DNA from: Candidatus Microgenomatus sp.
Lineage (GTDB): Bacteria; Patescibacteriota; Microgenomatia; UBA1400; PJMF01
Reading direction: 5' to 3'
Assembly: GCA_020724725.1 (NCBI GenBank)
Contig: DYGL01000005.1
Span: forward strand, 1-37,120
DNA: 37,120 nt
Position 1 is the first letter of the stretch. Each line of letters opens with the position of its first letter. The position numbers and the translations under genes are program-made. Under the pieces are notes generated by a model. The model worked only from the letters and a program-made list of their open reading frames with translations. It did no database searches and was not told the origin of the DNA. Shown here piece after piece: positions 31,130-37,120 of the stretch.

Positions 31130-31827
31130 TTTTTGCCTTTCTTTTTACTTGCACTATCACTTAAAACCTTGCCATCCTTAAAAACAATTTGACGTTTAGC
31201 AATTTCAGCCACATCATCTTCATGGGTAACCATGATAATAGTCTTACCTTCTTCATTGAGTTCGCGCAAAATCTTTTTAATATCTTCACCACTCTTGGAG
31301 TCTAAATTGCCAGTTGGCTCATCAGCAAAAATAATCGCCGGATCATTGATGAGTGCTCGAGCAATAGCCACGCGCTGTTGTTGTCCACCAGAAAGTTGTG
31401 CTGGTGTGTTTTGCAAACGATCACCTAAACCAACTCTTTCCAACATGACTTTAGCTTTTTCCTTAGCAGTATTAGAATCTGCCCCATAACCTGCATAAAA
31501 AAGTGGCAACATAACATTCTCAAGAGCTGAAGTGCGAGCCAACAAATTGAAAGATTGAAAAATAAAACCAATTTCCTTGTTGCGCAAATGGGCTCTTTGA
31601 ATTTCATTGTAAGTAGAAACTTCAGCTCCACGCAAATAAATCTCACCATGACTTGGCTCAGCCAACATGCTGGCTACTTGCAAAAAAGTCGATTTACCAG
31701 AACCAGATGGTCCCATGATCGCCAAAAATTCTTTTTCTTCCACTGTAAGTGACACTCCATCTAAAGCGCGAATGGTCGTATCACCAATTTGATAACTTTT
31801 GGAAACTTGATGCAATCTAAGCAACAT
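31126..31827 (-). CDS. ABC transporter ATP-binding protein, MacB/LolD type
   Basis: The 233-residue ATPase powers the downstream permease. Walker A GPSGSGKST (38-46), Q-loop FIFQSFNLL (about 89-97), signature LSGGQQQRVAIARAL (about 144-158), Walker B IIFADEPTGNLD (163-174) and the switch His in VTHEDDVAE are all intact, so it should hydrolyse ATP. It belongs to the LolD/FtsE/MacB group by its length and the ADEPTGNLDSKSG block. The start is 12 bases after the adaptor stop and its end overlaps the permease start by four bases, indicating tight coupling. Confidence 0.93.
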   Translation of the reverse strand: MLLRLHQVSKSYQIGDTTIRALDGVSLTVEEKEFLAIMGPSGSGKSTFLQVASMLAEPSHGEIYLRGAEVSTYNEIQRAHLRNKEIGFIFQSFNLLARTSALENVMLPLFYAGYGADSNTAKEKAKVMLERVGLGDRLQNTPAQLSGGQQQRVAIARALINDPAIIFADEPTGNLDSKSGEDIKKILRELNEEGKTIIMVTHEDDVAEIAKRQIVFKDGKVLSDSASKKKGKK

Positions 31828-31839
31828 AATAATTCAAAA

Positions 31840-32874
31840 CTATTCTGGCAAGAGCACCAAATCAGCTTCACTTAAGCCAGTTAAAACTTCTACCTCATCA
31901 TCACTCTCCAAACCAATTTCAATCTCTTTTTCAACAAAACCTTCTTTATTATCAGCTTTAACTTTGACATAAACTTTGTCATCTCGCTCGCTAATTACAT
32001 CCAAAGGAATGGTTAGAACATCTTTCTTCTCAGCCAACTTAATAATAGCGTCACCATTCATGCCTAAGCGATATTTGCTCATATCAGTTTGATTGAGAGG
32101 AAACTCAAGCAAAAAGACAGTGCCACTTGAAGATTCATTGCTGACGTAGGAAATATAAGAGACACTAGTTGCAATTTCTTCTTCATCATAAGCATCAAGA
32201 AGAATTTTACTTTCTTGACCTAAAGAAATTTTGTGAAGATCAATTTCATCAATTGCCGCTCTAAAAATCAAGGTTTCTGGATTGACGACTTCAAAATAAT
32301 CAGAGGGTAAAAGCTGCACTCCGGCTACAGAAGTTGGTGAAACAGTTAAAACTCCAGCAAAAGGTGCTGCTAAAGTAGTATTTTGTATTGCAATGCTCTG
32401 GATCTCAACATTTAGAACTTGATTGTTTAAATCATACTGATCTTTGGCAACCGCCCTATTTTCCTTGGTGTCGAGCACCTGATCTTTAATATCGTCTTGC
32501 ACATTTTCAAAATCATAGCGCTCTTTCATGTAAAGATTGAGGTTTTGTTGTAATTGTTTTTGCAAAGCAGCTCGATCAATTGTGGCAATAGTTTGCCACT
32601 TTTTGACCGTGTCACCCTCCTTGGCTCCCAGATAAACTACTTTGCCACCAGCAGCAAAGCGCAGACGAGCTTTTTCTTTGGCATCAACTCGACCAGAAAT
32701 GGTAATGCTCGAAACAATATCTTTTTTTTCTGGAGAAACAAATGTTAGCTTTGCTTCATCTTTCTTACCGTTATTCAAAAAAAATAAAACTGCGCCAAGC
32801 AAAAGCACTAAAATTAGAATTAATTTAAAACGTTTTTTAGCAAAAGCCAACAAATTGTCTTTGATTTTCTTCAT
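31840..32874 (-). CDS. HlyD/MacA-like efflux adaptor (membrane fusion protein)
   Basis: Residue numbering is from ATG 32874 (MKKIKDNLL), which lies seven bases after the hydrogenase stop; the longer frame from 32955 runs over the hydrogenase gene and is unlikely. A membrane span (about 15-33) anchors a periplasm- or outside-facing part of some 310 residues: a biotinyl-lipoyl-like half motif (GKVVYLGAKEGDTVKKWQTIATID), a short helical hairpin (about 95-150), the matching half (TLAAPFAGVLTVSPTSVAGVQL) and beta-barrel and membrane-proximal domains (IFRAAIDEIDLHKISLGQ ... DVISERDDKVYVKV). It is the adaptor for the ATPase-permease pair. In outer-membrane-free cells such MacA-like proteins still occur, so no outer membrane is implied. 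Confidence 0.85.
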   Translation of the reverse strand: MKKIKDNLLAFAKKRFKLILILVLLLGAVLFFLNNGKKDEAKLTFVSPEKKDIVSSITISGRVDAKEKARLRFAAGGKVVYLGAKEGDTVKKWQTIATIDRAALQKQLQQNLNLYMKERYDFENVQDDIKDQVLDTKENRAVAKDQYDLNNQVLNVEIQSIAIQNTTLAAPFAGVLTVSPTSVAGVQLLPSDYFEVVNPETLIFRAAIDEIDLHKISLGQESKILLDAYDEEEIATSVSYISYVSNESSSGTVFLLEFPLNQTDMSKYRLGMNGDAIIKLAEKKDVLTIPLDVISERDDKVYVKVKADNKEGFVEKEIEIGLESDDEVEVLTGLSEADLVLLPE

Positions 32875-32881
32875 AAAAACT

Positions 32882-34612
32882 TTACTCAAATTTATTTTTA
32901 ACCGAGTAGTTAGTATACAAGATTTTTTCTGCCAAAGAAGGCTCAGCTTTTGCAAAAGCTAAAAAATCTTTCACTACTTGATTTTCATGAGCTCGCCTAA
33001 CTTTCTTATTTGCATCTATTGTGTACAAGCCAGCAATTCTTTTTTTGATTGTTTCAATCGTTCCTTGGAGAGGTTGACCACCTCCACCAATACAACCGCC
33101 AGGACAAGCCATAAACTCAATATAATCATACTCCTCTAGACCACGTTTAATTTTTTCCAAAATATTGCGGGCATTGCGTGGAGTGGCGACCACAGCAACT
33201 TTGATTTCTTGCTCTCCTATTTTGATCGTAGCTTTTTTGATTCCCTTCATACCTCTCACTTCTTGCAAATCTACCTTTGGCAACTCTTGTCCAGTTAATA
33301 AATGGGCAGTGGTGCGCAAAGCTGACTCCATCACTCCTCCAGAAGCACCATAAATAGCTGCTGCCCCGCTATATTCACCTTCTAAATCTGCTTCGCTCTC
33401 TGGTAAATTGAGCAAATCAATTTGATGCTTTTTGAGTAAAGCGGCTGTTTCTCTGGTAGTTAACACCAAGTCAACAGGCTTCAACTTGTAACCTTGATAT
33501 TCAAAACTTAATTTTTCCATATCTGCTTCATATTTTTTGGATGTACAAGGCATTAGCGAAACTACCACGATACGACTTGGGTCAATTCCAGCTTTCTTGG
33601 CCCACCAAGTTTTGTAGGCCCCACCAGAATGAATGTGAGGTGAACGAGCCGTGGTTAAATGAGGAATCATCTCAGGATAGTAAAACTCCAAAAACTTCAC
33701 CCAACCAGGACAACATGAGGTAAACATGGGTAGCACTGACTTCTCACCAGCAAATTTTTGACGAAGTCGCTCACTCAATTCTTCCGCCTCAATCATAGTA
33801 GTAATATCAGCACCCATGTTGACATCAAAAATCTTGTCAAAACCTAAACGACGCAGAGCGGTAAACATCTTTTTTTCTAAATTTATACCAGCTTCCAAAC
33901 CAAACTCTTCACCAATGCTAGCTCGCACTGAAGGAGCCATTTGGACAATCACAATTTTTTCTGGATCAGCTAGAGCTGCTTCTACTTCAGTTAAATGGCT
34001 TTGCTCGCGAATTGCTCCAACCGGACAGCTCACTGTGCATTGACCGCAGTAAATACAATCTACCTTAGGATTCTGGCTATGAGTTAAATGAGCGTCGCTA
34101 GACTTCCCCTCCAGCTTCAAGAAGTTAATACCAATGTTGGCGCAAGCACTGACACATAATCCACAGCGTACACACAAATTAGGATCAAATTCCGCAGCGT
34201 TTGCCATTTTATGAACAGACAAATCTAGCATTTTGCGACGGTATTCCTCGCTGGTCACGCCATATTTTTTCATCAGACCGGCTACAGGACAGGGTAGCTT
34301 TTCTTGACACTTAGGACATTTTTCTCGATGTGAAGCTAGAATTAACTTCAAATTTTCTGTTCTAAGTTCACGAATTTCTGAGTCTCTAGTCTCAATGTGC
34401 AAACCTTCTCGCGCCTGAATTTCACACGAGCTCTCCACTTGACCATCATGTTTTACTAAACACAAGCGACAATTATGGTCGGCTGGCAAATCTGGATGAT
34501 GGCAAAGATGTGGAATGTCTATTTGATTGGCCAAGGCAATCTGTAATAAACTTTGACCCTCTTCTGCCTGATATAGCTGGCCGTCGATATAAACTGTAAC
34601 TGTTTTTGACAT
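32882..34612 (-). CDS. [FeFe] hydrogenase catalytic subunit (M3-type, HydA-like)
   Basis: Numbering from ATG 34612, where the start overlaps the upstream stop as TGATG (a TTG one codon earlier is possible). The 576-residue enzyme has an N-terminal 2Fe-2S domain (Cys37, 48, 51, 63), a His-Cys3 4Fe-4S site (His95, Cys99, 102, 108), two 4Fe-4S clusters (Cys147/150/153/157 and 186/189/192/196) and an H-cluster domain. P1 is FTSCCPGW (Cys300-301), P2 MPCTSKKYEA (Cys356), P3 EFMACPGGCIGGGGQP (Cys503, 507). It interconverts H2 and protons. The proton-path residues matching CpI Glu279, Glu282, Arg286 and Cys299 are kept; Ser319 is Thr and Gln325 is His. It is translationally coupled to the NuoF-like subunit, its likely electron donor. 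Confidence 0.95.
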   Translation of the reverse strand: MSKTVTVYIDGQLYQAEEGQSLLQIALANQIDIPHLCHHPDLPADHNCRLCLVKHDGQVESSCEIQAREGLHIETRDSEIRELRTENLKLILASHREKCPKCQEKLPCPVAGLMKKYGVTSEEYRRKMLDLSVHKMANAAEFDPNLCVRCGLCVSACANIGINFLKLEGKSSDAHLTHSQNPKVDCIYCGQCTVSCPVGAIREQSHLTEVEAALADPEKIVIVQMAPSVRASIGEEFGLEAGINLEKKMFTALRRLGFDKIFDVNMGADITTMIEAEELSERLRQKFAGEKSVLPMFTSCCPGWVKFLEFYYPEMIPHLTTARSPHIHSGGAYKTWWAKKAGIDPSRIVVVSLMPCTSKKYEADMEKLSFEYQGYKLKPVDLVLTTRETAALLKKHQIDLLNLPESEADLEGEYSGAAAIYGASGGVMESALRTTAHLLTGQELPKVDLQEVRGMKGIKKATIKIGEQEIKVAVVATPRNARNILEKIKRGLEEYDYIEFMACPGGCIGGGGQPLQGTIETIKKRIAGLYTIDANKKVRRAHENQVVKDFLAFAKAEPSLAEKILYTNYSVKNKFE

Positions 34613-35634
34613 CAAACTTTAATTCCTAAAATATTGGCTGCATAACTTCTAACTGGCAAAGCAATTGATTTGCCTAAGTTGCAAAACGAGCCCTTATCCA
34701 TGATTTTAATGATCGGTGAAAACTTAGCCCATGGCAGTTCGCTTTTTTCATCTAAACCAGTTAATAACTGTAATAGTTGCCAAGAACCATCACGACAAGG
34801 GGAACATTTACCGCAACTTTCTCTCGTATAAAAGGCAAAGAGATTTTTCAAAAATGAATAGGGTGAAATTGTTTTTGGAAAAACTCTAATTGATCCACTT
34901 CCACTTAAAATGGCTGTCTCAGCTTGAACAGAGCTTAAAACTTCTCCAGCTGCACCACCACCCACCTGAACAAAAAAATCAAAATTTGGATAATTAGCAG
35001 TTTGGCGCAAAATCTCTGAGACATTCTGCTCGCTTTTAACTCGATAAACATCTGGTTTTGCTATGCCTTCACCACTAATTGTAGCCAAGCGAGTTTGCTC
35101 AAATTTATCAGACGAAACGCAAGCCACATCATAAAGAGTTTCCACATTGTGAAGGAGCACGGGCACACCAAAAATACCAAGCACTGAAGGGCTGGGATCT
35201 TTATAACGAGGCTGCACTTTTTTACCTTCAATAGAATTGAGTAACGCACCAGTTTCTCCACCAATGTAGCTTGGTTCTTCCAGAAAAAGATGAATCAGAT
35301 AACCTCTTTTTTGGCAGAATTCAATTAGAGAGTCAATTTTGACTTGTAAAGCCTGATAATATTTTTTATTGATATAAAAATATCCTTCTTTGGTTTCTAG
35401 AAAATCCATGGCCAAAAGCATACCTTTAAAAACCTCAGCTGGATAATTTTCTAAAAGAAAAAAGTCTTTACTTACGTCAGGCTCGCCTTCACTAGCATTA
35501 CAAACCACATACTTTTTGGGTTTGGCTAAATCTTTGATGCGACGCCATTTGCGGGCTACCGGAAAAGCCGCACCACCGCGTCCAACTAGATTGGCCTGTT
35601 CAATAGCTTGCAGCAAGTCATCTTTTAGGTGCAT
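34612..35634 (-). CDS. NuoF/HydB-like NADH-binding FMN iron-sulfur subunit, short form
   Basis: The 340-residue protein corresponds to the flavoprotein core of NuoF/HydB: GRGGAAFPVARKW (18-30, nucleotide site), CNASEGEPDVSKDFF (45-59, FMN site), EPSYIGGETGALLNSIEG (120-137), NVETLYDV (163-170), an SLBB-like part (about 185-255) and a 4Fe-4S site with Cys274, 277, 280 and 318 (ESCGKCSPC, FCNLG). It would pass electrons between NAD(P)H and the hydrogenase. It lacks the N-terminal thioredoxin-like 2Fe-2S domain and the C-terminal ferredoxin domain of HydB, and no HydC/NuoE gene is adjacent. The usual G-E-E-T of NuoF is G-G-E-T-G. Overlaps the upstream membrane-protein gene by 17 bases and the hydrogenase by one. 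Confidence 0.88.
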   Translation of the reverse strand: MHLKDDLLQAIEQANLVGRGGAAFPVARKWRRIKDLAKPKKYVVCNASEGEPDVSKDFFLLENYPAEVFKGMLLAMDFLETKEGYFYINKKYYQALQVKIDSLIEFCQKRGYLIHLFLEEPSYIGGETGALLNSIEGKKVQPRYKDPSPSVLGIFGVPVLLHNVETLYDVACVSSDKFEQTRLATISGEGIAKPDVYRVKSEQNVSEILRQTANYPNFDFFVQVGGGAAGEVLSSVQAETAILSGSGSIRVFPKTISPYSFLKNLFAFYTRESCGKCSPCRDGSWQLLQLLTGLDEKSELPWAKFSPIIKIMDKGSFCNLGKSIALPVRSYAANILGIKV

Positions 35635-36166
35635 AAATTTTCTCTAATTTTTTTTGTAAAAACAAAGCTAAAATTCCGCCCACAGTCGCTGTCCACATTT
35701 GAGGCCAAGACATCATGCTGGCAATGCGAGTTGATAGGGGAGCTGTTAAAAGTCCTTCCATAATTAATTTTGAGATCAAAAAAAGAAAAAGACTTTTACC
35801 AAAAGCAGCCAATAAAACTGTTAGAAAATTTTTACCAAAAACAGCTTTGGGTTGATAAAATTTGGCAAAAATAATCAAATAAAGACAATTGCTAATCATA
35901 ATAAAAGGCAGCATTGGAGCCAAAGCCAGTGGCAAAAGACCATTGGCTAAAGCCACGCTACTAGGAATTAAAGCCAAGAAAAAAGCCTTATCTCTGCCCA
36001 AATTCAACAAGGATAAAATCAGCAAAGCATTGATGATAGGACCAGTCAAAAATTGCTGATGAACCAAAGCTGGAATTAAAAAAAATAAGCTAGAAAAAAA
36101 TATGGAGAGACTTAGCTCTCGATTTTGAATAATTGCCTCAACACCAATAAACGATTTCTTTATCAT
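35618..36166 (-). CDS. Hydrogenase-linked membrane protein, ECF-S-component-like
   Basis: The 182-residue protein has about five or six hydrophobic segments and the conserved start IIQNRELSLSIFFSSLFFLIPALVHQQFLTGPIINALLIL. I recall similar proteins next to [FeFe] hydrogenases, where they are often annotated loosely as 'iron hydrogenase'. No metal-binding Cys is present, so that label is misleading. The size and topology resemble S components of energy-coupling factor transporters, which would suit vitamin or metal uptake. Coupling by a 17-base overlap with the NuoF-like gene implies a role tied to the hydrogenase. It might be a membrane anchor or a cofactor importer; both are guesses. TATGAT is six bases before the ATG and no Shine-Dalgarno is seen. 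Confidence 0.65.
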   Translation of the reverse strand: MIKKSFIGVEAIIQNRELSLSIFFSSLFFLIPALVHQQFLTGPIINALLILSLLNLGRDKAFFLALIPSSVALANGLLPLALAPMLPFIMISNCLYLIIFAKFYQPKAVFGKNFLTVLLAAFGKSLFLFLISKLIMEGLLTAPLSTRIASMMSWPQMWTATVGGILALFLQKKLEKIYAPKR

Positions 36167-36172
36167 TTAATC

Positions 36173-36178
36173 ATCATA
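36173..36178 (-). promoter_or_regulatory. -10 box of the hydrogenase operon
   Basis: TATGAT on the minus strand, six bases before the ATG at 36166. It would start the unit running from the membrane protein through hydrogenase to the efflux genes. Confidence 0.45.
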
Positions 36179-36194
36179 GCAAATAAACTAGTAG

Positions 36195-36848
36195 TTACTC
36201 TAGGGGAACTTTGTCTTTGAGCCAATCAGCTACTTTCTCATAAGTAGTGGGTTCAGGTTTTTCTTTAATTAACACTTCAGACAAAACTTCCTCCAAATCT
36301 TTTTCTCTAGGAGTTTGCCCATCAAGCAAAACAAAGGTCAAGCGACCAGGAAATTTGTATAGTTCAATTTCCAACACTCTTTGTCCGGATTTGTCATCAA
36401 ACCAAAAACGACCCATACTTAGCCAAGAAAAGGCTTCTTTCTCAATGTAAATGCCATAGTTAGTAAGCTTGTAATGCAAATTTTGAGGAGGAATCACCGC
36501 CGTAACGTAAACCAAAAAAACAATCGAAACCACCACGGCTACTGGTAAAACCTGCCCCGCAAAAAACAAAATTAAGGAAATCAAAATAGCAATGATAATG
36601 ATGGTACTAAAAAATTGACGATTGCGCTTTTTGAAAGGTCTGGCTGGAGCATCCCACTCAACTAAAGTCTCCTCTGGAATAGGACGATAAAAACCTGGAG
36701 CAACCTTGGAATTTTCCATTTTAAACTGCTCTGGCATGCGTACACTTGCCACCTGCTCACGCATAAGTTGCTCAGCTGTGGCTTGATCTGGACCAAGTTT
36801 ATCAGAAGCTTGATTGCCAAATAGGGCAGTTTTGATCTTTTCGAACAT
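36195..36848 (-). CDS. Hypothetical membrane protein with two helices
   Basis: Protein of 217 residues counted from ATG 36848 (MFEKIKTALFGN); the frame can be extended to 36878, but TATATT (36856-36861) lies seven bases before the inner ATG and within the extension. It has a polar N-terminal part (1-75) with Gln/Glu-rich helices, two close membrane helices (about 83-124, STIIIIAILISLILFFAGQVLPVAVVVSIVFLVYVTAV) and a C-terminal cytoplasmic domain (about 125-217) with beta strands (YKLTNYGIYIEKEAFSWLSMGRFWF). The latter resembles a PH-like domain of bacterial DUFs, though I cannot name the family. Proteins like this recur in CPR genomes. It sits upstream of the hydrogenase operon with its own promoter. 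Confidence 0.55.
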   Translation of the reverse strand: MFEKIKTALFGNQASDKLGPDQATAEQLMREQVASVRMPEQFKMENSKVAPGFYRPIPEETLVEWDAPARPFKKRNRQFFSTIIIIAILISLILFFAGQVLPVAVVVSIVFLVYVTAVIPPQNLHYKLTNYGIYIEKEAFSWLSMGRFWFDDKSGQRVLEIELYKFPGRLTFVLLDGQTPREKDLEEVLSEVLIKEKPEPTTYEKVADWLKDKVPLE

Positions 36849-36855
36849 TATCTCT

Positions 36856-36861
36856 AATATA
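36856..36861 (-). promoter_or_regulatory. -10 box of the two-helix membrane protein gene
   Basis: TATATT on the minus strand, seven bases before the ATG at 36848. Confidence 0.45.
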
Positions 36862-36942
36862 CACGATTTAAAGAGCAATCGCCAAGCCCTATAAAATCAA
36901 GTCTTTGACTGATATAATTTATTATCTTCTTATAGAATAAAA

Positions 36943-37025
36943 GGAGGTGTCGCATAGCGGTCAATTGCGCTGGTCTTGAAAACCAGAGCCTTACGGCTTC
37001 GTGAGTTCGAATCTCACCACCTCCG
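36943..37025 (+). tRNA. tRNA-Ser(UGA)
   Basis: Type II tRNA with a long variable arm: acceptor GGAGGTG/CACCTCC, anticodon stem CTGGT/ACCAG with loop CTTGAAA (anticodon TGA), variable hairpin AGCC-TTAC-GGCT, T stem GTGAG/CTCAC, discriminator G. CCA is not encoded. A TATAAT at 36914-36919 could be the -10. The uppP start lies ten bases after the tRNA. Confidence 0.92.
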
Positions 37026-37035
37026 CGGAGTTTTT

Positions 37036-37120
37036 ATGGAAATTTATCAAGCTGTCTTACTGGGTATTGTTGAAGGTGTTACTGAATTTTTACCAATCTC
37101 CTCTACTTTTCACTTAATCT
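37036..37120 (+). CDS. uppP: Undecaprenyl-diphosphatase (UppP/BacA), start of gene
   Basis: Only 28 codons lie in the window. They read [19 protein letters not shown] followed by PISSTFHLI, the N-terminal signature of the UppP/BacA family (EGxTEFLPxSSTxH). This membrane enzyme recycles undecaprenyl diphosphate for cell-wall synthesis. The Gly usually found before His in SSTGH is Phe here. GGAG five bases ahead of the ATG may serve as Shine-Dalgarno. The gene follows tRNA-Ser by ten bases and may share its transcript. Confidence 0.85.
   Translation, partial: MEIYQAVLLGIVEGVTEFLPISSTFHLI

Noticed and set aside
32875-32955. Longer start of the efflux adaptor at 32955
   Set aside because: It would overlap the end of the hydrogenase by over 70 bases; ATG 32874 precedes a normal membrane anchor and lies seven bases after the hydrogenase stop.
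1-37120. CRISPR array, insertion sequence or prophage
   Set aside because: No regularly spaced repeats, transposase, integrase or phage structural gene is visible. The only mobile-type items are the group I intron and the LAGLIDADG-like gene.

Overview
The window reads as a chromosomal segment of a low-GC bacterium of the Patescibacteria / Candidate Phyla Radiation, possibly a Microgenomates-type lineage. This is inference. It rests on compact gene packing with many convergent overlaps, small membrane and secreted orphan proteins, SDR-type threonine dehydrogenase, a reduced NuoF-like hydrogenase partner, RNase Y next to recA, and a self-splicing intron in a tRNA. UGA acts as a stop (for example at the end of the TspO gene), so the UGA=Gly code of Gracilibacteria/SR1 does not apply.

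Layout. 1-4.8 kb is a mosaic of small, mostly non-essential genes: an MFS transporter start, a class I glutamine amidotransferase, DUF4256, DUF2200, an orphan coiled-coil protein, two small membrane proteins, TspO, a MORN/YwqK-like protein and DUF1428. 5.0-7.5 kb holds a HEPN-domain protein downstream of a membrane-anchored Staphylococcus-nuclease-like protein. 7.55-8.6 kb holds tRNA-Asn(GUU) split by a 239-nt group I intron, with a free-standing HTH plus LAGLIDADG-like protein just upstream. 8.6-14.8 kb is a minus-strand housekeeping run: EEP nuclease/phosphatase, housekeeping sigma factor RpoD, a secreted coiled-coil protein, methionine aminopeptidase, a membrane-anchored beta-propeller protein and an M29 aminopeptidase. 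14.8-26 kb holds a RmlC-like epimerase, a UvrD-type helicase fused to a RecB-like nuclease, a tRNA-dihydrouridine synthase, a secreted lectin/C39-peptidase-like protein, a solute-binding protein, SecG, RNase Y and RecA. 26.2-26.5 kb holds tRNA-Pro(GGG) and a small repeat-bearing spacer.

26.5-37.1 kb carries metabolism. Threonine dehydrogenase and glycine C-acetyltransferase form a two-gene operon that would turn threonine into glycine and acetyl-CoA with release of NADH. On the other strand an ECF-S-like membrane protein, a short NuoF-like diaphorase subunit and an [FeFe] hydrogenase with full H-cluster motifs form one transcription unit. It runs on into a MacA/MacB-type efflux system. A plausible link is that NADH from threonine oxidation is disposed of as H2, but this is inference. 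The window ends with tRNA-Ser(UGA) and the start of undecaprenyl-diphosphatase.

Two themes run through the window. First, many genes have a TATAAT-like -10 box only 6-10 nt before the start codon and no Shine-Dalgarno sequence, so they are probably transcribed as leaderless mRNAs. This corrects several start codons. A minority (recA, rny, the threonine operon, DUF1428) have clear Shine-Dalgarno sites. Second, the intron-bearing tRNA-Asn encodes its CCA end whereas the tRNA-Pro and tRNA-Ser genes do not, which hints at a different history.
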